Assembly: GCF_003573695.1 (NCBI RefSeq)
Contig: NC_039367.1
Location: 158,297,085-158,361,084 of the forward strand
Reading direction: 5' to 3'
From: Papaver somniferum
Lineage: Eukaryota; Streptophyta; Magnoliopsida; Ranunculales; Papaveraceae
DNA length: 64,000 bases
Position numbers and translations under genes: made by a program. This document shows, in pieces, positions 1-12,591 of the stretch; position 1 is the first letter of the stretch; each line of letters opens with the position of its first letter. The notes below the pieces were generated by a model, which saw only the letters and a program-made list of their open reading frames with translations, was not told the origin of the DNA and did not search any database.

Positions 1-265
1 CTTTTTATATAGTTGAATCGAAATGCCAAGTCTCTCCATTTGCGGTTGTTGGGATTCGCGGTACGCTTGTAAAAGAACTCTTTAACTCTCTTCCAAAACA
101 TTGAATAGATTTCAATCGTACGTTCACGGAATATTAGCAAACGACGAGACACAAATCTTCATACGGTTCCCATTTCACGACATGCATATCTTCTTCCGGA
201 TCCCGTTTCATTTTCCAGGCTAAGCGTGTGATATGGGAGTGGCTCAAAGGTCGTCCTTATAAAGA
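1..265 (-). pseudogene. plant mobile domain (PMD)-like protein remnant
   Basis: On the minus strand a short open stretch (about 140-255) translates to residues including ITRLAWKMKRDPEED and HVVKWEPYEDL. The W-x-PY segment resembles the QPY segment of the intact-looking PMD gene at 56354-59529 in this window, so I read it as a piece of another transposon-borne PMD gene. Stops occur on both sides and no complete domain is visible. The flank at 300-500 carries short inverted motifs like those in the introns of the other PMD gene. Assignment rests on a short match and is weak. Confidence 0.3.
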
Positions 266-502
266 TATAAAGACTCAACGACTATATTTTTTTCAAAATC
301 ATATAAAATAGACCTCTCGGGAATCGGTTCTTAATAATCCGATTCTTGGCAAAAAAATCTTTACAGATAAACTGCCACTTTTCCTTGCAAGAATCGGATT
401 ACATGTGATTTCCACATAAATAGATTCTAAAGGTTGTCAAAATATGCCTCTCAACAATCGGTTTTTAATATTTCACTTGAAATTTGATTCTTGTCAAAAA
501 AT
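266..502. repeat. spaced inverted CGG motifs beside the PMD remnant
   Basis: Non-coding. Motifs such as GAATCGGTTC...ATCCGATTC (about 318-345) and further AATCGG copies (about 398 and 464) form short imperfect inverted pairs. This resembles the hairpin arrays at 53107-53466 and 58567-59272, with a different core. Confidence 0.35.
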
Positions 503-2899
503 TGTTAGAACATTGCTCGTTCGAACTCGCATGCGTTGCTATCTCAAGCATGTTTGTCAATATTAGTGATCAAAATTATATATCTTGATTTCTAGTTTAC
601 TTATGACTAAGTCTCGGTCTAGGATAGTTAAGTGTAGTTGAGCTCCAGACTCCATGGCGATCATCTTACGAAGACGAAGAACTACTCGAGGAACCAGTGG
701 AACTTCATCCGACTAAAAAGGTATGTGGAGATTTGAACTTATCTATCACTCAAAAGTCTACTCTATCTCCTACTCTTGAGACAATAGTCTTATAAGTATG
801 ATAGTTTTCATACATACACATTTGCTGTTTTGAGCCGAGTTTCTCGCCTATCTTTTTCTCGAAATATGTGTTGGTAAGCTTTTTCTTTAACCACTTTCAT
901 CTTTACCGGACGTGACGAACGTCATGATGAAGTTTCAATCTTGAAATAGGCTTTGATGACGATAGTCGTGAATAACGATTGTTATAACATTGTAGAAGAA
1001 TGTTTCAATGATTGAAATATAGAGTTGAGATTAAAAACTATGGATATAAGCATATATAGTGTGTTCGCACATTAGTGTATAAATCCATGTGCCGAAAACC
1101 AAGTGTGTGCATATGTGTGCATACGGTATTGGTGAAGGAGACAGGTTGGGTACGCGTACCACCGGAAGTTTTCAACCAAAAATTTCTGCTGAGTTTGTAG
1201 GTTGAAAACTAGTAAACCAGTCACCTTAGGTACGCATACCCGTACGCGTACCCACGGAAGTTTTTGACTGAAAATTTCTGATTAGTTTGTAAACTGAAAT
1301 CCGGTAGATAAGATACGCATACCCGTACGCGTACCCAAGCTGGTTATTTCTCAAATCGGCAGTTTATGAACTTAAAACAATAAATTATAAGGAATGCAAT
1401 CTTTGCAAACAGTGGGTATATTATTCATGAGTTGATTAAAATGGATCAAACCGATTTTGTTTCAATTGTGTCTATGAATAAAGACCTAAGCAAATGAACA
1501 ACTCTTCAACTAGTTCTTATGAGTCATTTGAACTAGTTATGAGAAAGATGAATACGGTTAATATGAATGTGCTCATATGTCTAAGTGTACCAACTAAGTG
1601 TACACATTTAGGTACGGTTACTCAAACCTAAATGAATACATTTCATTTGTGTGTGACAAGCTAAGTTTCGATCTAACGGTTGAAATATATTAGCTTGAAT
1701 AAATCAGGTTTTTCATCTAACGATGAATATTGAATGCTTTGTTACCAAGGTAACTTAGATTGCAAACCCTGATTTGAAAATTATATAAAGGAAACATCTA
1801 GCAACTGAAAAAACTAATCCTCACACCTCCTGTATGATACTAGTTGGTTTTGCTAGAGTCGATTCTCCTTTAAGCTTAGGTTTCTTCTCGAGACCCTGTA
1901 GGTTAACGACTGAAAGACTTCATTGGGACTGTGAAGCCAGACGAAACTACTTCTCTTGTAGTTGAGCGATCTGATCTTTCCATTTTCTATCGTACGAGTT
2001 CTATTGAATAAAAAGAAATCACAAACATCTTCGTCTCATCGTTTGTGATTCCGCAATATCTAGTTTCACTACCGTACAATTTAAATTATTGTGAGGTGAT
2101 TGATAATGCTAGGTTGTTCTTCGGGAATATAAATACGGGTTATCAATTAGTTCTTGTTCACCTTGATTTATCAAAAGACGGAACAAAAACTCATAGGTTT
2201 ATCCGTGGGAGAAAAGTTTATCTATTATCGTAGACTTTTCTGTGTGATACAGATTTGTTTATTAAAGTCTTCGACTTTGGGTCGTAGCAACTCTTAGTTG
2301 TGGGTGAGATCAGCTAAGGGAATCAAGTGTGTAATATCCTGCTGGGATCAGAGACGTAAGGAGCACAACTGTACCTTGAATCAGTGTGAGATTGATTAGG
2401 GTTCAACTACATTCCAGAACGAAGTTAGTTTGTAGTAGGCTAGTGTCTGTAGCGGCTTAATACAGTGTGGTGTTCAATATGGACTAGGTCCCGGGGTTTT
2501 TCTGCATTTGCGGTTTCCTCATTAACAAAACTTCTGGTGTCTGTGTTATTTCTATTCTGCATTATATTTTGTTATATAATTGAAATATCACCGGTTATGT
2601 GTTGTATTGATCAATTGTGAAATCCAACCTTTGGTTGTTGATTGGAAACTGATTGATCCTTGGATATTGGTCTTTAGTACCGTCCAAGTTTATATCTCTA
2701 GTATTTGATAAAGACTCGCATATTTTCATTTGTTTGAGTAAAGATCAAATCGTGAGATTGAGATATTAACTCCTTGATATACTTTTCATTAAGATTGAGT
2801 CTGACTCTCTAGTTTATTATCTTAAAAGTATATTAGAGTTAGTCCATACAGATTGCTAATCGAAATATTGGGTGAGGTTGTTGTACTCCCACATTTTCA
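503..2899 (+). mobile_element. LTR of Copia-type element P (5' LTR)
   Basis: The LTR is 2,397 bp, begins TGTTAGAAC, ends TTTTCA, and lies directly before a primer binding site. Its first 1.2 kb matches 4151-5328 closely, which defines it as an LTR. An array of GGTACGCGTACC-like palindromic motifs lies at about 1145-1340, roughly 640-840 bp from the LTR start. No protein is encoded; short open frames inside have no recognisable domain. Confidence 0.8.
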
Positions 2900-2901
2900 A
2901 T

Positions 2902-2912
2902 TGGTATCAGAG
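2902..2912 (+). other. primer binding site (tRNA-iMet type)
   Basis: TGGTATCAGAG directly follows the LTR end. This is the usual plant Copia primer site, complementary to the 3' end of initiator methionine tRNA. Confidence 0.85.
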
Positions 2913-4150
2913 TAGGCAAACACGTTCAAGACCTCAAAAGTCTGTGTTTGCAGCGATCTGACTCTGCAATATGTTGATATGCATGTTTGCGTCCGTGAAA
3001 TGTTATTGTCCCATACGATGTCAAAAGTTATCTCGTTTATATGTCGATATGCATGTATTGATACAAGATCGATGAACTTTTGACAAACAAAAGTTAAGCC
3101 TATTATGTCATTTATTGATGGAAGAAAGGTTAAAATCTTTTTTTTTACGAGGATTATGTCTATTGTATGTCAGTGCAAATAATGATGGAAAATATAATGA
3201 ATCCTTGTATATTCTGCAGTATTTATCTTTCCTGATCCATATTTTATGTATATACTGTCCAGATCCATAAGTATTGTTGTGTGAGAATTTCTAACTAGAT
3301 TAATTATAGATTCGTTTGTGGTTATTTTGGTTGTGTATTCCGATTAAATTAATCATGGGTTCTCTTGTGGTTAGTTTAATTGAGAACTTTGGATATAAAA
3401 TCATTTTGTGGTTTTTGGTTTCCAAAGAAATCCTTCTTTTCTCATAAAAGTAAGGTCGCTCTTGTTGTTCTTTCGGGAATGACATCAAATGGGGGAGAGT
3501 TCTTTAGAGCTTGCGCTTAATTTACATATCTTTGTGGGGAGTGTGGCTGTGGAATATTTGAGGAGTTATCTTGTATCTTTATAAACTCCGTGATGAATGC
3601 ATTTAACTTCGGCTTTATAATTGCATCTAAACAAAGTTGATATGTACTTTTCTTTGGTCTTGAAGTGTCTCCATGAAAATTTCATTAGGATCCCGTTTTC
3701 GTACCTTTGCCAATTTTATTGACAAAAAGGGGGAGAATTAATATGTAGGTCACACTACAAATACATATGGTTTTCGGATCATTATGTAAGGGCGAGTGGT
3801 TTTCGTGTTGAGACGAAGTATTGACTAAGGGGGAGTGATACATATCACCATAGTATTGTTGTCAAAGTTGTGATATAAGAACTTTGATGATGTGTAATAA
3901 TACTATGACACTGTATAACAATGATTGAGAGCTTTTGTTTTCTCATTGTTATGGCTACGAAACTTCAACAAATATAATGCTGAACTGAACATCTGTGGAA
4001 TCATGGGAGTACTTGGAAAATACGAAGTTTTTGAGTAATGTTGAAGCACCAAGGAGATCAAGCATGTGGACAAGAAGCTACAAAGTTTTATTTATTTTGT
4101 AATCCATATGTATTGATAGTATTGCCACTAAAATTGACAAAGGGGGAGAT
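2913..4150 (+). mobile_element. non-coding internal region of element P with polypurine tract
   Basis: About 1.24 kb lies between the two P LTRs. No gag or pol reading frame is visible, so the element could not move by itself. Units with a local CCATAAG/TTATGG character occur around 3300-3500 and are related to the longer arrays at 10850-11460 and 24260-24860. The segment ends with a polypurine tract, AAAGGGGGAGAT, just before the second LTR. Confidence 0.75.
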
Positions 4151-5328
4151 TGTTAGAGCATTTCTCGGTCGAACTCGCATGCGTTGCTATCTCAAGTATG
4201 TTTGTCAATATTAGTGATCAAAACTATATGTCTTGATTTCTAGTTTACTTATGACTAAGTCTTGGTCTAGGATAGTTAAGTGTAGTTGAGATCCGGACTC
4301 CATGACGATCGTCTTACGAAGACGAGGAACTACTCGAGGAACCAGTGGAACTTCATCCGACTAAAAGGTAAGTGGAGACTTGAACTTATCTATCACTCAA
4401 AAGCCTACTCTATCTCCTACTCTTGAGATAATAGTCGTATAAGTATGATAGTTTTCATACATACACATTTTCTATTTCGAGCCAAATTTAATCGCCTATC
4501 TTTTTCTCGAAATATGTGTTGGTAAGCTTTTTTTTTTACCACTTTCATCTTTACCCGTGACGAAATTCATGATGATGTTTCAATCTTAAAAATATCTTTG
4601 ATGACGATAGTCGTGAACAACGATTGTTATAACATTATAGAAGAATGTTTCAACGATTGAAAAGTAGAGTTGAGATTACCAACTATGGATATAAGCATAT
4701 ACAGTTTGTTCGCACATTAATGTATAAATACATGTGCCATAAACAAAGTGTGTTCATATGTGTGCATACGGTATTGGTGCAGGAGACGGGTTGGGTACGC
4801 GTACCACCGGAAGTTTTCAACCGAAAATTTCTGCTGAGTTTGTAGTTTGCAAACTAGTAAACTAGTCACCTTAGGTACGCATAACCGTACACGTACCCAC
4901 GGAAGTTTTCGAACCGAAAATTTCTGCTGAGTTTGTAAACTCAAATCCGGTAGCTAAGGTACGCATACCCGTACGCGTACCCAAGCTGGTTATTTCTCAA
5001 ATCGGCAGTTCATGAACTTAAAACAATAAATTATAAGGAATGCAATCTTTGCAAACCGTGGGTATATTGTTCATGAGTTGATTCAAATGGATCAAACCGA
5101 TTTTGTTTCAATTTTGTCTACGAATAAATACATAAGCAATTGAACAACTCTTCAACTAGTTCTTATGAGTCATTTGAACTAGTTATGAGAAAGATGAATA
5201 CATTTAATATAAAAGTGATCATATGGATAACCATTGGTTAACTATTTGTGAACCAACTAAGTGTACACCTTTAGGTATCGTTACTCAAACCTAAATGAAT
5301 ATATTTCATTTGTGTGTGACAACCTAAG
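4151..5328 (+). mobile_element. truncated 3' LTR of element P
   Basis: It begins TGTTAGAGC after the polypurine tract and follows the 5' LTR (503-1665) throughout, including the GTACGCGTACC motif array (about 4793-4985). It stops abruptly at about 5328, where sequence in the opposite orientation begins. About half of the LTR is missing. Confidence 0.8.
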
Positions 5329-5392
5329 AGTCAGATCGCTAAAAACACAGACTTTTGAGGTCTTGAACGTGTTTGCCTACTATGATACCAAT
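5329..5392 (-). mobile_element. 5' leader and PBS of minus-strand element C
   Basis: This is the reverse complement of the leader seen after the PBS of element P (CTCTGATACCA-type PBS, then the leader reading AGTCAGATCGCT on this strand). Only about 50 bp of the internal region remains before the junction with the plus-strand LTR at 5328/5329. Confidence 0.75.
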
Positions 5393-6353
5393 TGAAAATG
5401 CAGGAGTACAACAACCTCACCCAATATTTCGATTAGAAATCTGTATGGACTAACTATAATATACTTTTAAGAGAATCAACTAGACAGTCAGACTCAATCT
5501 TAATGAAAAGTATATCAAGGATTTAATATCTCAATCTCTCGATTTGATATTTACTCGAGAAAATGGAAATCTGCGAGTCTTTATCAAATACTAGATATAT
5601 AACTTGAACGGCACCAAAGACCAACGTCTAAGTGTCAATCAATGTAAATCAACAACCAAAGGTTGGATATTCTAATTGATTGATCTTCACGCACAACCTG
5701 TGATATTTCAATTGTATAACAAAATATAATGCGGAAAAGAAATAACACAAACACCAGATTGTTAACCAGGAAACCGTAAATGCAGAAAACCCCCAGGACT
5801 TAGTCCAGATTGAACACACACTTTATTAAGCCGCTACAGACACTAGCCTTTTAAAAACTAACTTCGGTTTGGACTGTAGTTGAACCCCAATCAATCTCAC
5901 GCTGATCCAAGGTACAGTTGCGTTCCTTACGTCTCTGATCCCAGCAGGATACTACACACGTGATTCCCTTAAATGATATCACCCACAACTAAGAATTGCT
6001 ACGACCCAAGGTCGAAGACTTTAATAAACAAGTATGTATCACACAGAAAAGTCTACAGTAATAGATAAATCTGTCTCCCATAGAAATACCTACAAGTTTT
6101 TTTCCCTCTTTTGGTAAATCAGGGTGAACATGAACCAATTGATAAATTGGACTTATATTCCCGAAGAAATGCCTGAACTTATCAATCACCTCACCATAAT
6201 CTTTATCGACGCGGCGAAAGAAGATATTGTGGAATCACAAACGATGAGACGAATATGTTTGTGACTACTTTTATATCTTGCCTATCGGAGATATTAATCT
6301 CAAGCCAATCGTTACGATTGTACTCAACACGATAGAATCGGCAAGATTAGATC
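5393..6353 (-). mobile_element. LTR of element C, internal-side part (split by element A1)
   Basis: This minus-strand LTR continues at 16418-17810 after the inserted element A1; the two parts total about 2,354 bp. It begins next to a minus-strand primer binding site and shares U5-type sequence with the LTRs of A1 and A2. The target duplication AGATC (6349-6353 and 16413-16417) shows that A1 inserted here. Confidence 0.75.
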
Positions 6354-6816
6354 TGAAAAAGCGGGGGTCTAACAACAACACCCAATATTTCGCTTAGCAA
6401 TCAATATGGATTAACTCTGAAATACTTTGCTAGAGAATCAACTAGACAGTCAGACTCAATCTAGATAAAAAGTATCTCAAGGAGTTATTATCTCAATCTC
6501 TCGATTTGATCTTTACTCAAGCAAATAGAAATCTGCGAGTCTTTATCAAAGAGGGATAACTTGTACGGTACCAAAGACCAATGTCCAAGGATCAATCAAC
6601 TACAATCAACAACCAAAGGATGGATTAGAGAAGTTTATTATCTTAACGCACAACCTGCATTATTTCAATTATATAAAATATAATGCGGAAAAGAAATAAC
6701 ACAGACACCAGAAATTTTGTTAACGAGGAAACCGCAAATACAGAAAACCCCCGGGACCTAATCCATATTGAATACACACTGTATTAAGCCGCTACAGACA
6801 CTATCCTACTGCAAAT

Positions 6817-7137
6817 AGTACTCAGAACCGAAGTTGTTGCGCAAATGCAGAAAAACCAAGGCCTACAAGCAATGGCTCCTACTTCTTTGACTGTGAGTTC
6901 GATAGCTTCATGGAAATGTCAGCATTCTCACTTCTGATTGAAAAAACGTCCCGCTACCGACGCTTGATTCAATGTCTCTTCGCTTCGGTGAATCACTTGA
7001 GCCCCGATACATTTTCGGTGCCATGGAGCTAGACCAGTGATATATTACGCTTTCTTCAAAGGATGTTTGCTTCAAAGACCACCTCCTGATTGTCATAGCT
7101 CGATCACTTCCTTTTCCACCAAGTGATTTCTTGGGGA
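6817..7137. other. insert of unknown origin inside the A1 3' LTR
   Basis: The segment is absent from the matching places of the other family-A LTRs (around 14465 and 21530). It has no recognisable coding domain. It starts beside a GCAAATGCAGAAAAACC string that also occurs in the neighbouring LTR, so template switching during reverse transcription is possible. Confidence 0.55.
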
Positions 7138-7504
7138 CCTTAGTTGAATCCCTACCAAATCTCCCACTGATACAAGGTACAGTTGTACTCCTATACCTCT
7201 GATCCTAGCAGGACACTACGTACTTGATTCCCTTAGATGATCTCACCCATAACTAAGAGTTGCTGCAACCCAAAATCACAGACTTGATAATAAACGAATC
7301 GGTCTCACACAATAAAGTCTATTATCAAAAGGATAAATCTGTCTCCCACAGATAAACCCTAGGTTTTGTTCCGTCTTTAGATATAAAATCAAGGTAACAG
7401 GAACCAATTGATAATCCGGTCTTATATTCCCGAAGAACAACCTAGATTAATCAATCACCTCTCTACAATCCTTCGTGACTACACAAGCGGATTATCGAGG
7501 AATC

Positions 7505-9500
7505 ACAAACAGTGAGACGAAGATGTTTGTGACTTCTTTAACTTGCCTATCTGAGAAATCTCACGATCTCAAGCCCATCAATCGATTGTACTCGTACGAT
7601 AGAAGATGCAAGATCAGATCACACAACTACGATAAAAGTATTATCAGTCTGGCTTCACAATCTCAATGAAGTGTTTAAGTCGTTAACCCGATCTTAGAGA
7701 AGAAACTCAAGGGTTAATGGAGATCGAATCTAGCGAGCGCACTAGTATCACACATACTTGTGGGGATTAAGTTTTGCTCTAGCTAGATGTTTCCTATATA
7801 TATCCTTTCAAATCAGGGTTTTTCCTTAGGTACAAAGAAAACTCTATCCACCGTTAGATGAAAACCTGATTTAGATTCAAGCCAATATCTCTCAACTGTT
7901 AGATAGAAAGACATAGCTTGTCACACACACTTGGGTACACGTTTACTGGGTTTGAGAAAACCATACCCAAACGAGTATACATATGTTGGTTCAACATGAT
8001 AACCCAAAAGGTCAATCATATGAGCATCTCATATTAATCTTGTTCTTCTTCACCATAACTAGTTCAATTGACTAAAATGAACTAGTTATGAGTTTCTCAA
8101 TTTCTATGAGATCTTATGTAACTACACAAGACACAATTGAAACAAAGATGATTCGATTCGATTAGAATCGGCTCACGAACATTATAGCCATTGTTTGCAT
8201 AAAGCATCCCTTAATAGTTAATGTTTCATTTTCAGAGCACATCTTTAGATCATAACCTCTTAAGCTCACAAACAAGTTCGCGGTCTTAAATTAATCTGTT
8301 GAGTTTTCCAAACTCAGCAGAAATTCTCGGGTTTAGAACTTCCGCCAGTTCGCGGACTGGGTTCACGGACGGAGTTCACGGACTTAGCACACAAACGAGT
8401 TTTGAAAATCCCAGCAGAAATTCTCGGGCGAGAACTTCCGTCAGTCTGCGGAATGAGTCTGCGGACTGGGTTCGCGGTCTTGGCAAGCCAGTTCCACAAT
8501 CCTACCGATTTATCTTGATCAACAAACAGTGAGACGAAGATGTTTGTGACTTGTTTATCTTGACTATCGGAGAACTCTCACAATCTCAAGCCAATCAATC
8601 GATTGTACTCGTACGATAGAAGATGCAAGATCAGATCACACAACTACGATAAAAGTAGTATCGGTATGTCTTCACAATCCCTATGAAGTCTCTAATTCGT
8701 TAACTCGAGTTTAGAGAAGAAACTCAAGAGTTAATGGAGATCGACTCTAGCGAGTGCACTAATAGCACACAGACATGTGGGGATTAGGTCTGCTCAATGC
8801 TAGATGTCTCCTATATATAGCCTCTCGAATCAGGGTTTTCCTTAGGTACAAAGGAAACTCTATCCACCATTAGATGAAAACCTAATTTAGATTCAAGCTA
8901 ATATCTCTCAACCGTTAGATCGAAAGACATAGCTTATCACACACACTTGGGTACACGTTTACTGGGTTTGAGAAAACCATGCCCAAACGAGTACACGTAT
9001 GTTGGTTAAACATGATAACCCAAAAGGTCAACCATATGAGCATATCATATTAATCATGTTCGTCTTCACCATAACTAGTTCAAATGACTCAAATGAACTA
9101 TTTAAGAGTTGTTCAATTGCTATGAGATCTAATGTAACTACACAATACACAATTGAAACAAAGATGATTCGATTCGATTAGAATCGGCTCATGAACATTA
9201 TAGCCACGGTTTTCATAAAGAATTCCTTAATAATTAATGTTTCATGTTCAGAGCACATCTTTAGATCATAACCTCTTAAAATCACAAACAAGTTCGCGGA
9301 CTTAAGTTAATCGGTTGAGTTGGTTGAGATTTTCCGCCAGTATGCGGACTGGGTTCATGGACTGAGTTCACGGACTTAGCACACAAACGATTTTTGGAAA
9401 TCCCAGCAGAAATTCTCGGGCGAGAACTTCCGTCAGTATGCAAAATGAGTCTGCGGACTGGGTTCTCGGACTTGGCAAGCCAGTTCCACAATCCTATCGA
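7505..9500 (-). repeat. tandem duplication of about 1 kb in the A1 3' LTR
   Basis: The first copy runs about 7505-8519 and the second starts at about 8520. Both start with a CAAACAGTGAGACGAAGATG string and pass through the same promoter-like, CAACCGTTAGAT-like and GCGGACT-motif segments. The junction at 8516-8523 shares a short CAAA, consistent with slippage or unequal recombination. Confidence 0.75.
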
Positions 9501-10080
9501 TTTCTCTTGATCAACAAAGTTCGAAAACTTCGGCTCAAGGAATACATGGTTAAATAATCTAAACTCTCATTCCAATCATTGAAACATTCTCAGAGGGCGT
9601 ATTCAGTCGTGAAGAAAAAAAAACCTTTCTCGTCAGAGCAATTTCCAAAGTGATTGAAACTTTCATGACTTTCGCCACTAGGTGAAGATAAACCTGATCA
9701 AAGCGAAACGCTTTACCAACACATGATTTTAAGCAACGAATACCCAACTCGAAATATCAAGTGTATATGATCTATTCTATATAGCATGCGACTTTTGTCT
9801 CATAAGAAGTAGGAGAAGAATAGATAGACTTTCGAGTGATAGATAAGTTCAAGTCTTCACATACCTTTTTGTTGATGAAGTTCCACGGTTCCTTGGTGTA
9901 GATCTTCGTCGTTGTCTTTGAATCACCATGAAGTCCTTGACCTCAACTACACTTTTCCTATCCTAGTCCGAGACTTAGCTAATAGGATAGAAATCAAGAC
10001 TTTATAGTTTTGACCACTAGCATTGACAAACATGCTTGATATAGCAACGCATGCGAGGTTGACCGAGCTATTCTCTAACA

Positions 10081-10096
10081 ATCTCCCCCTTTTTTA
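10081..10096 (-). other. polypurine tract of A1
   Basis: ATCTCCCCCTTTTTTA on the plus strand reads as a purine run ending GGGGGAGAT directly before the TGTTAG start of the 3' LTR. A matching tract sits at 23470 in element A2. Confidence 0.8.
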
Positions 10097-12591
10097 ATTT
10101 TAGTGGAAAAACTATCAATACATATGGAATACAAAAAATATAACCTTTAGTGGATCCTATTCCATAGTCTAATCTTCAACGTTCCCTGAAATCTTCTTCC
10201 TTCCAAGTACTCCAATGATCCAAAAGGTTTTAAGTTTAGTATCACCGTTGTTGAAGATCCGTAGCTATATCAGTGAGAGAAATCGAGACTTTCGATCATT
10301 ATTATCCAGTGTCATAGTACTATTATGTAACATCAAAGTCCAATTGCATCACAACTTTTAACAATAATACTATGGTGATATGTATCACTCTCCCTTAGTC
10401 AATACTCCATCTCGATCATGGAAACCACTCCCCCTTACACAATGATCCGAAAACCATATGTATTTGTAGTGTGAACTACAATATTTCTCCCCCTTTTTTT
10501 CAATAAAATTGGAAAAGGTACAAGAATGGGATCATAATGAAATTTCCACAAGAGACATTTCATGACCAAAAGAAAGAAAACACATCATCTTAATTTAGAT
10601 GCAATCTTATAGCCGAAGCTAACAACATTCATCAAGGAGTTTTAAGACGCAAGATAACCCCTATAAAATTCCACAGCCGCACTCCTCGCAATATATTACC
10701 ATTAAGCACAAGTTCAAAAGAACACTCCCCCATTCGATGTCATTCCCAAAGGAACAACAAGAGCGACCTTAATTTCGAAAGAAAAGAAGGATTTTTTTTG
10801 GAAACCAAAAACCACGCGAATGATTTTCTATATCCAATTCACAACCAAATTAATCACAAGTAAACCCTTGATTAATTCAATTGGAATATGCAACTAAATT
10901 AAACCACAAAAATGATCAGTTTAATTGAAAAGTGCTCAACTTAAGTAAACCTACGGAGCTACGACCAAGTTAATCATATGGAGGTGACCAACTTAACCGT
11001 TCAAATACTCAACATAAGGAGAACCTTATGGAATATACGACTACATTAACCAATAGAACATGATTAGTATAGTCGTTCATGTAATCAACACAAGAATTTG
11101 TGGAATATATGAAAACTCAATTAGATTAATTACAAGAGAACCTATAATTAATCCAATTGGACTACAAATAACCAAACTAATCACCGAAGTAATCAATTCA
11201 ATTATTTTGGGCTCAACATAAGAGAACTTATGGAATCCCGACTAAGTTCATCATAAAAAATGACAACCTTAACCGTACATGTACTCAACATAAGAAAGAC
11301 AACTCATGGAGTACAAACTAAATAACCAAACTAGTTGATTAATTTAGTTCATAATGCTCAACATATAGCATCTTATGGAACAACCAACAAGCCAATAAGA
11401 ATCGACTTAGTTGTATCATGCTCAACATAAGACACAAAATGGATCCTTCACGGTAAAACATAAAAATGGATCAATGAAGATCAATATCGTGGATAACATA
11501 CAAGGATCTATTCTATTTTCCATCATAATGACATAATAGACTTTATCCTTGTCACACAAAAGATTTAATCATATTTTCCATCAAATACATGATTGCATAG
11601 GCATAACTTTTGTATATGTCAAAAGTCCATTCGTCATTTCATCAATACGAATACCAATTCATGGACGACATTACTTTTGACCGCAATATGGGACCTTCAA
11701 GTTCACGGACGCAAACAATACATATCCCATAAAAATATTGCAATATAACAAACCAAGAAAATACTGCAATAATAATCATCCTCCAAATATTTTTAGAATT
11801 TAAAACAAAAACCTAAAAGATAAACACAAGAAGATGAAACCAAAAATATCTATGTGTAGTCACAATCATCGCTATTCAAAGCACTAGTTATTCTTCCAAC
11901 TAATCCAAAAAGAAGACATCCTAGGCGACAATGCCTTTGAGAAATTCAGCATCATTCCCGAACTCCTTGTTGTCAACAACCATTGGAACATATGGTTCAC
12001 GAAGATATGAGTTTATATCAACAAACTGTCTTGGCTGACTATGGATTAACAATCATGTTGACATCTTTTATCTCCATAGACATGATGCTTTGAGAACAGT
12101 TATAAACAACTGGTTTTTGTGGATGAAATTCACAATCTCATTAGGTCTAGAGACAAAAAGGTATCAAGAAGGAAAAAGGAATATAGGGTTCGAAACCTAT
12201 AAACAGGTTCGTGGTCGTTCAACTCTAAGCCCTATAAAGAGAAGAATTGTCGGTAATAACCCTTTCTTTTGTTTGATAGACAGACAACAACAATCTAAAG
12301 AAATATTTCTACAAGCCTGTAAGATTGCAATCATGTCTCCTTTGATCAGGCACATGAGACACGATATGCCAAACAACATAATTAATTTGTGTTGTGGTGA
12401 ACAACAATTTGTCCACCATTATCCTCAAGAGAGGAATCTTCATGCTTCTGTCTATCAAAACGGTTTAAACATACTTTTTTTTCAAATGGTCTTATTCTAT
12501 CCCTGGAAACCAACTTATTTGATGAAGATAAGATCCTACATACCTTAGCGGTCTTCTGAGAAAGTTCTAACTTTCTTGCTAATCGATCTGC
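10097..12591 (-). mobile_element. non-coding internal region of A1 with degenerate repeats
   Basis: About 2.5 kb lies between gag and the polypurine tract without a recognisable pol frame. From about 10850 to 11460 a degenerate unit recurs every 50-70 bp around CTCAACATAAG...CTTATGG, each unit holding a small CATAAG/CTTATG inverted pair. The same layout recurs in A2 (24260-24860). The 152-codon frame on the opposite strand at 12090-12548 has no known domain and is probably chance. Confidence 0.6.

Larger units (their letters stand above)
6354..10080 (-). mobile_element. enlarged 3' LTR of A1 (3.7 kb)
   Basis: This copy is 3,727 bp against 2,405 bp for its partner at 14008-16412. The excess has two sources: about 320 bp of foreign sequence (about 6817-7137) and a tandem duplication of about 1 kb (7505-8519 repeated from 8520). 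The repeated part includes the GCGGACTGGG motif array (8340-8490 and 9300-9480). Confidence 0.8.

Noticed and set aside
1145..1340. Possible CRISPR-like array of spaced palindromic GTACGCGTACC motifs
   Set aside because: Plant nuclear LTR sequence; repeats are too short and uneven and the spacers are part of the LTR.
12090..12548. 152-codon plus-strand frame in the A1 internal region
   Set aside because: It is antisense to the element, has no known domain and is not kept in A2 (which lacks this segment); probably chance.
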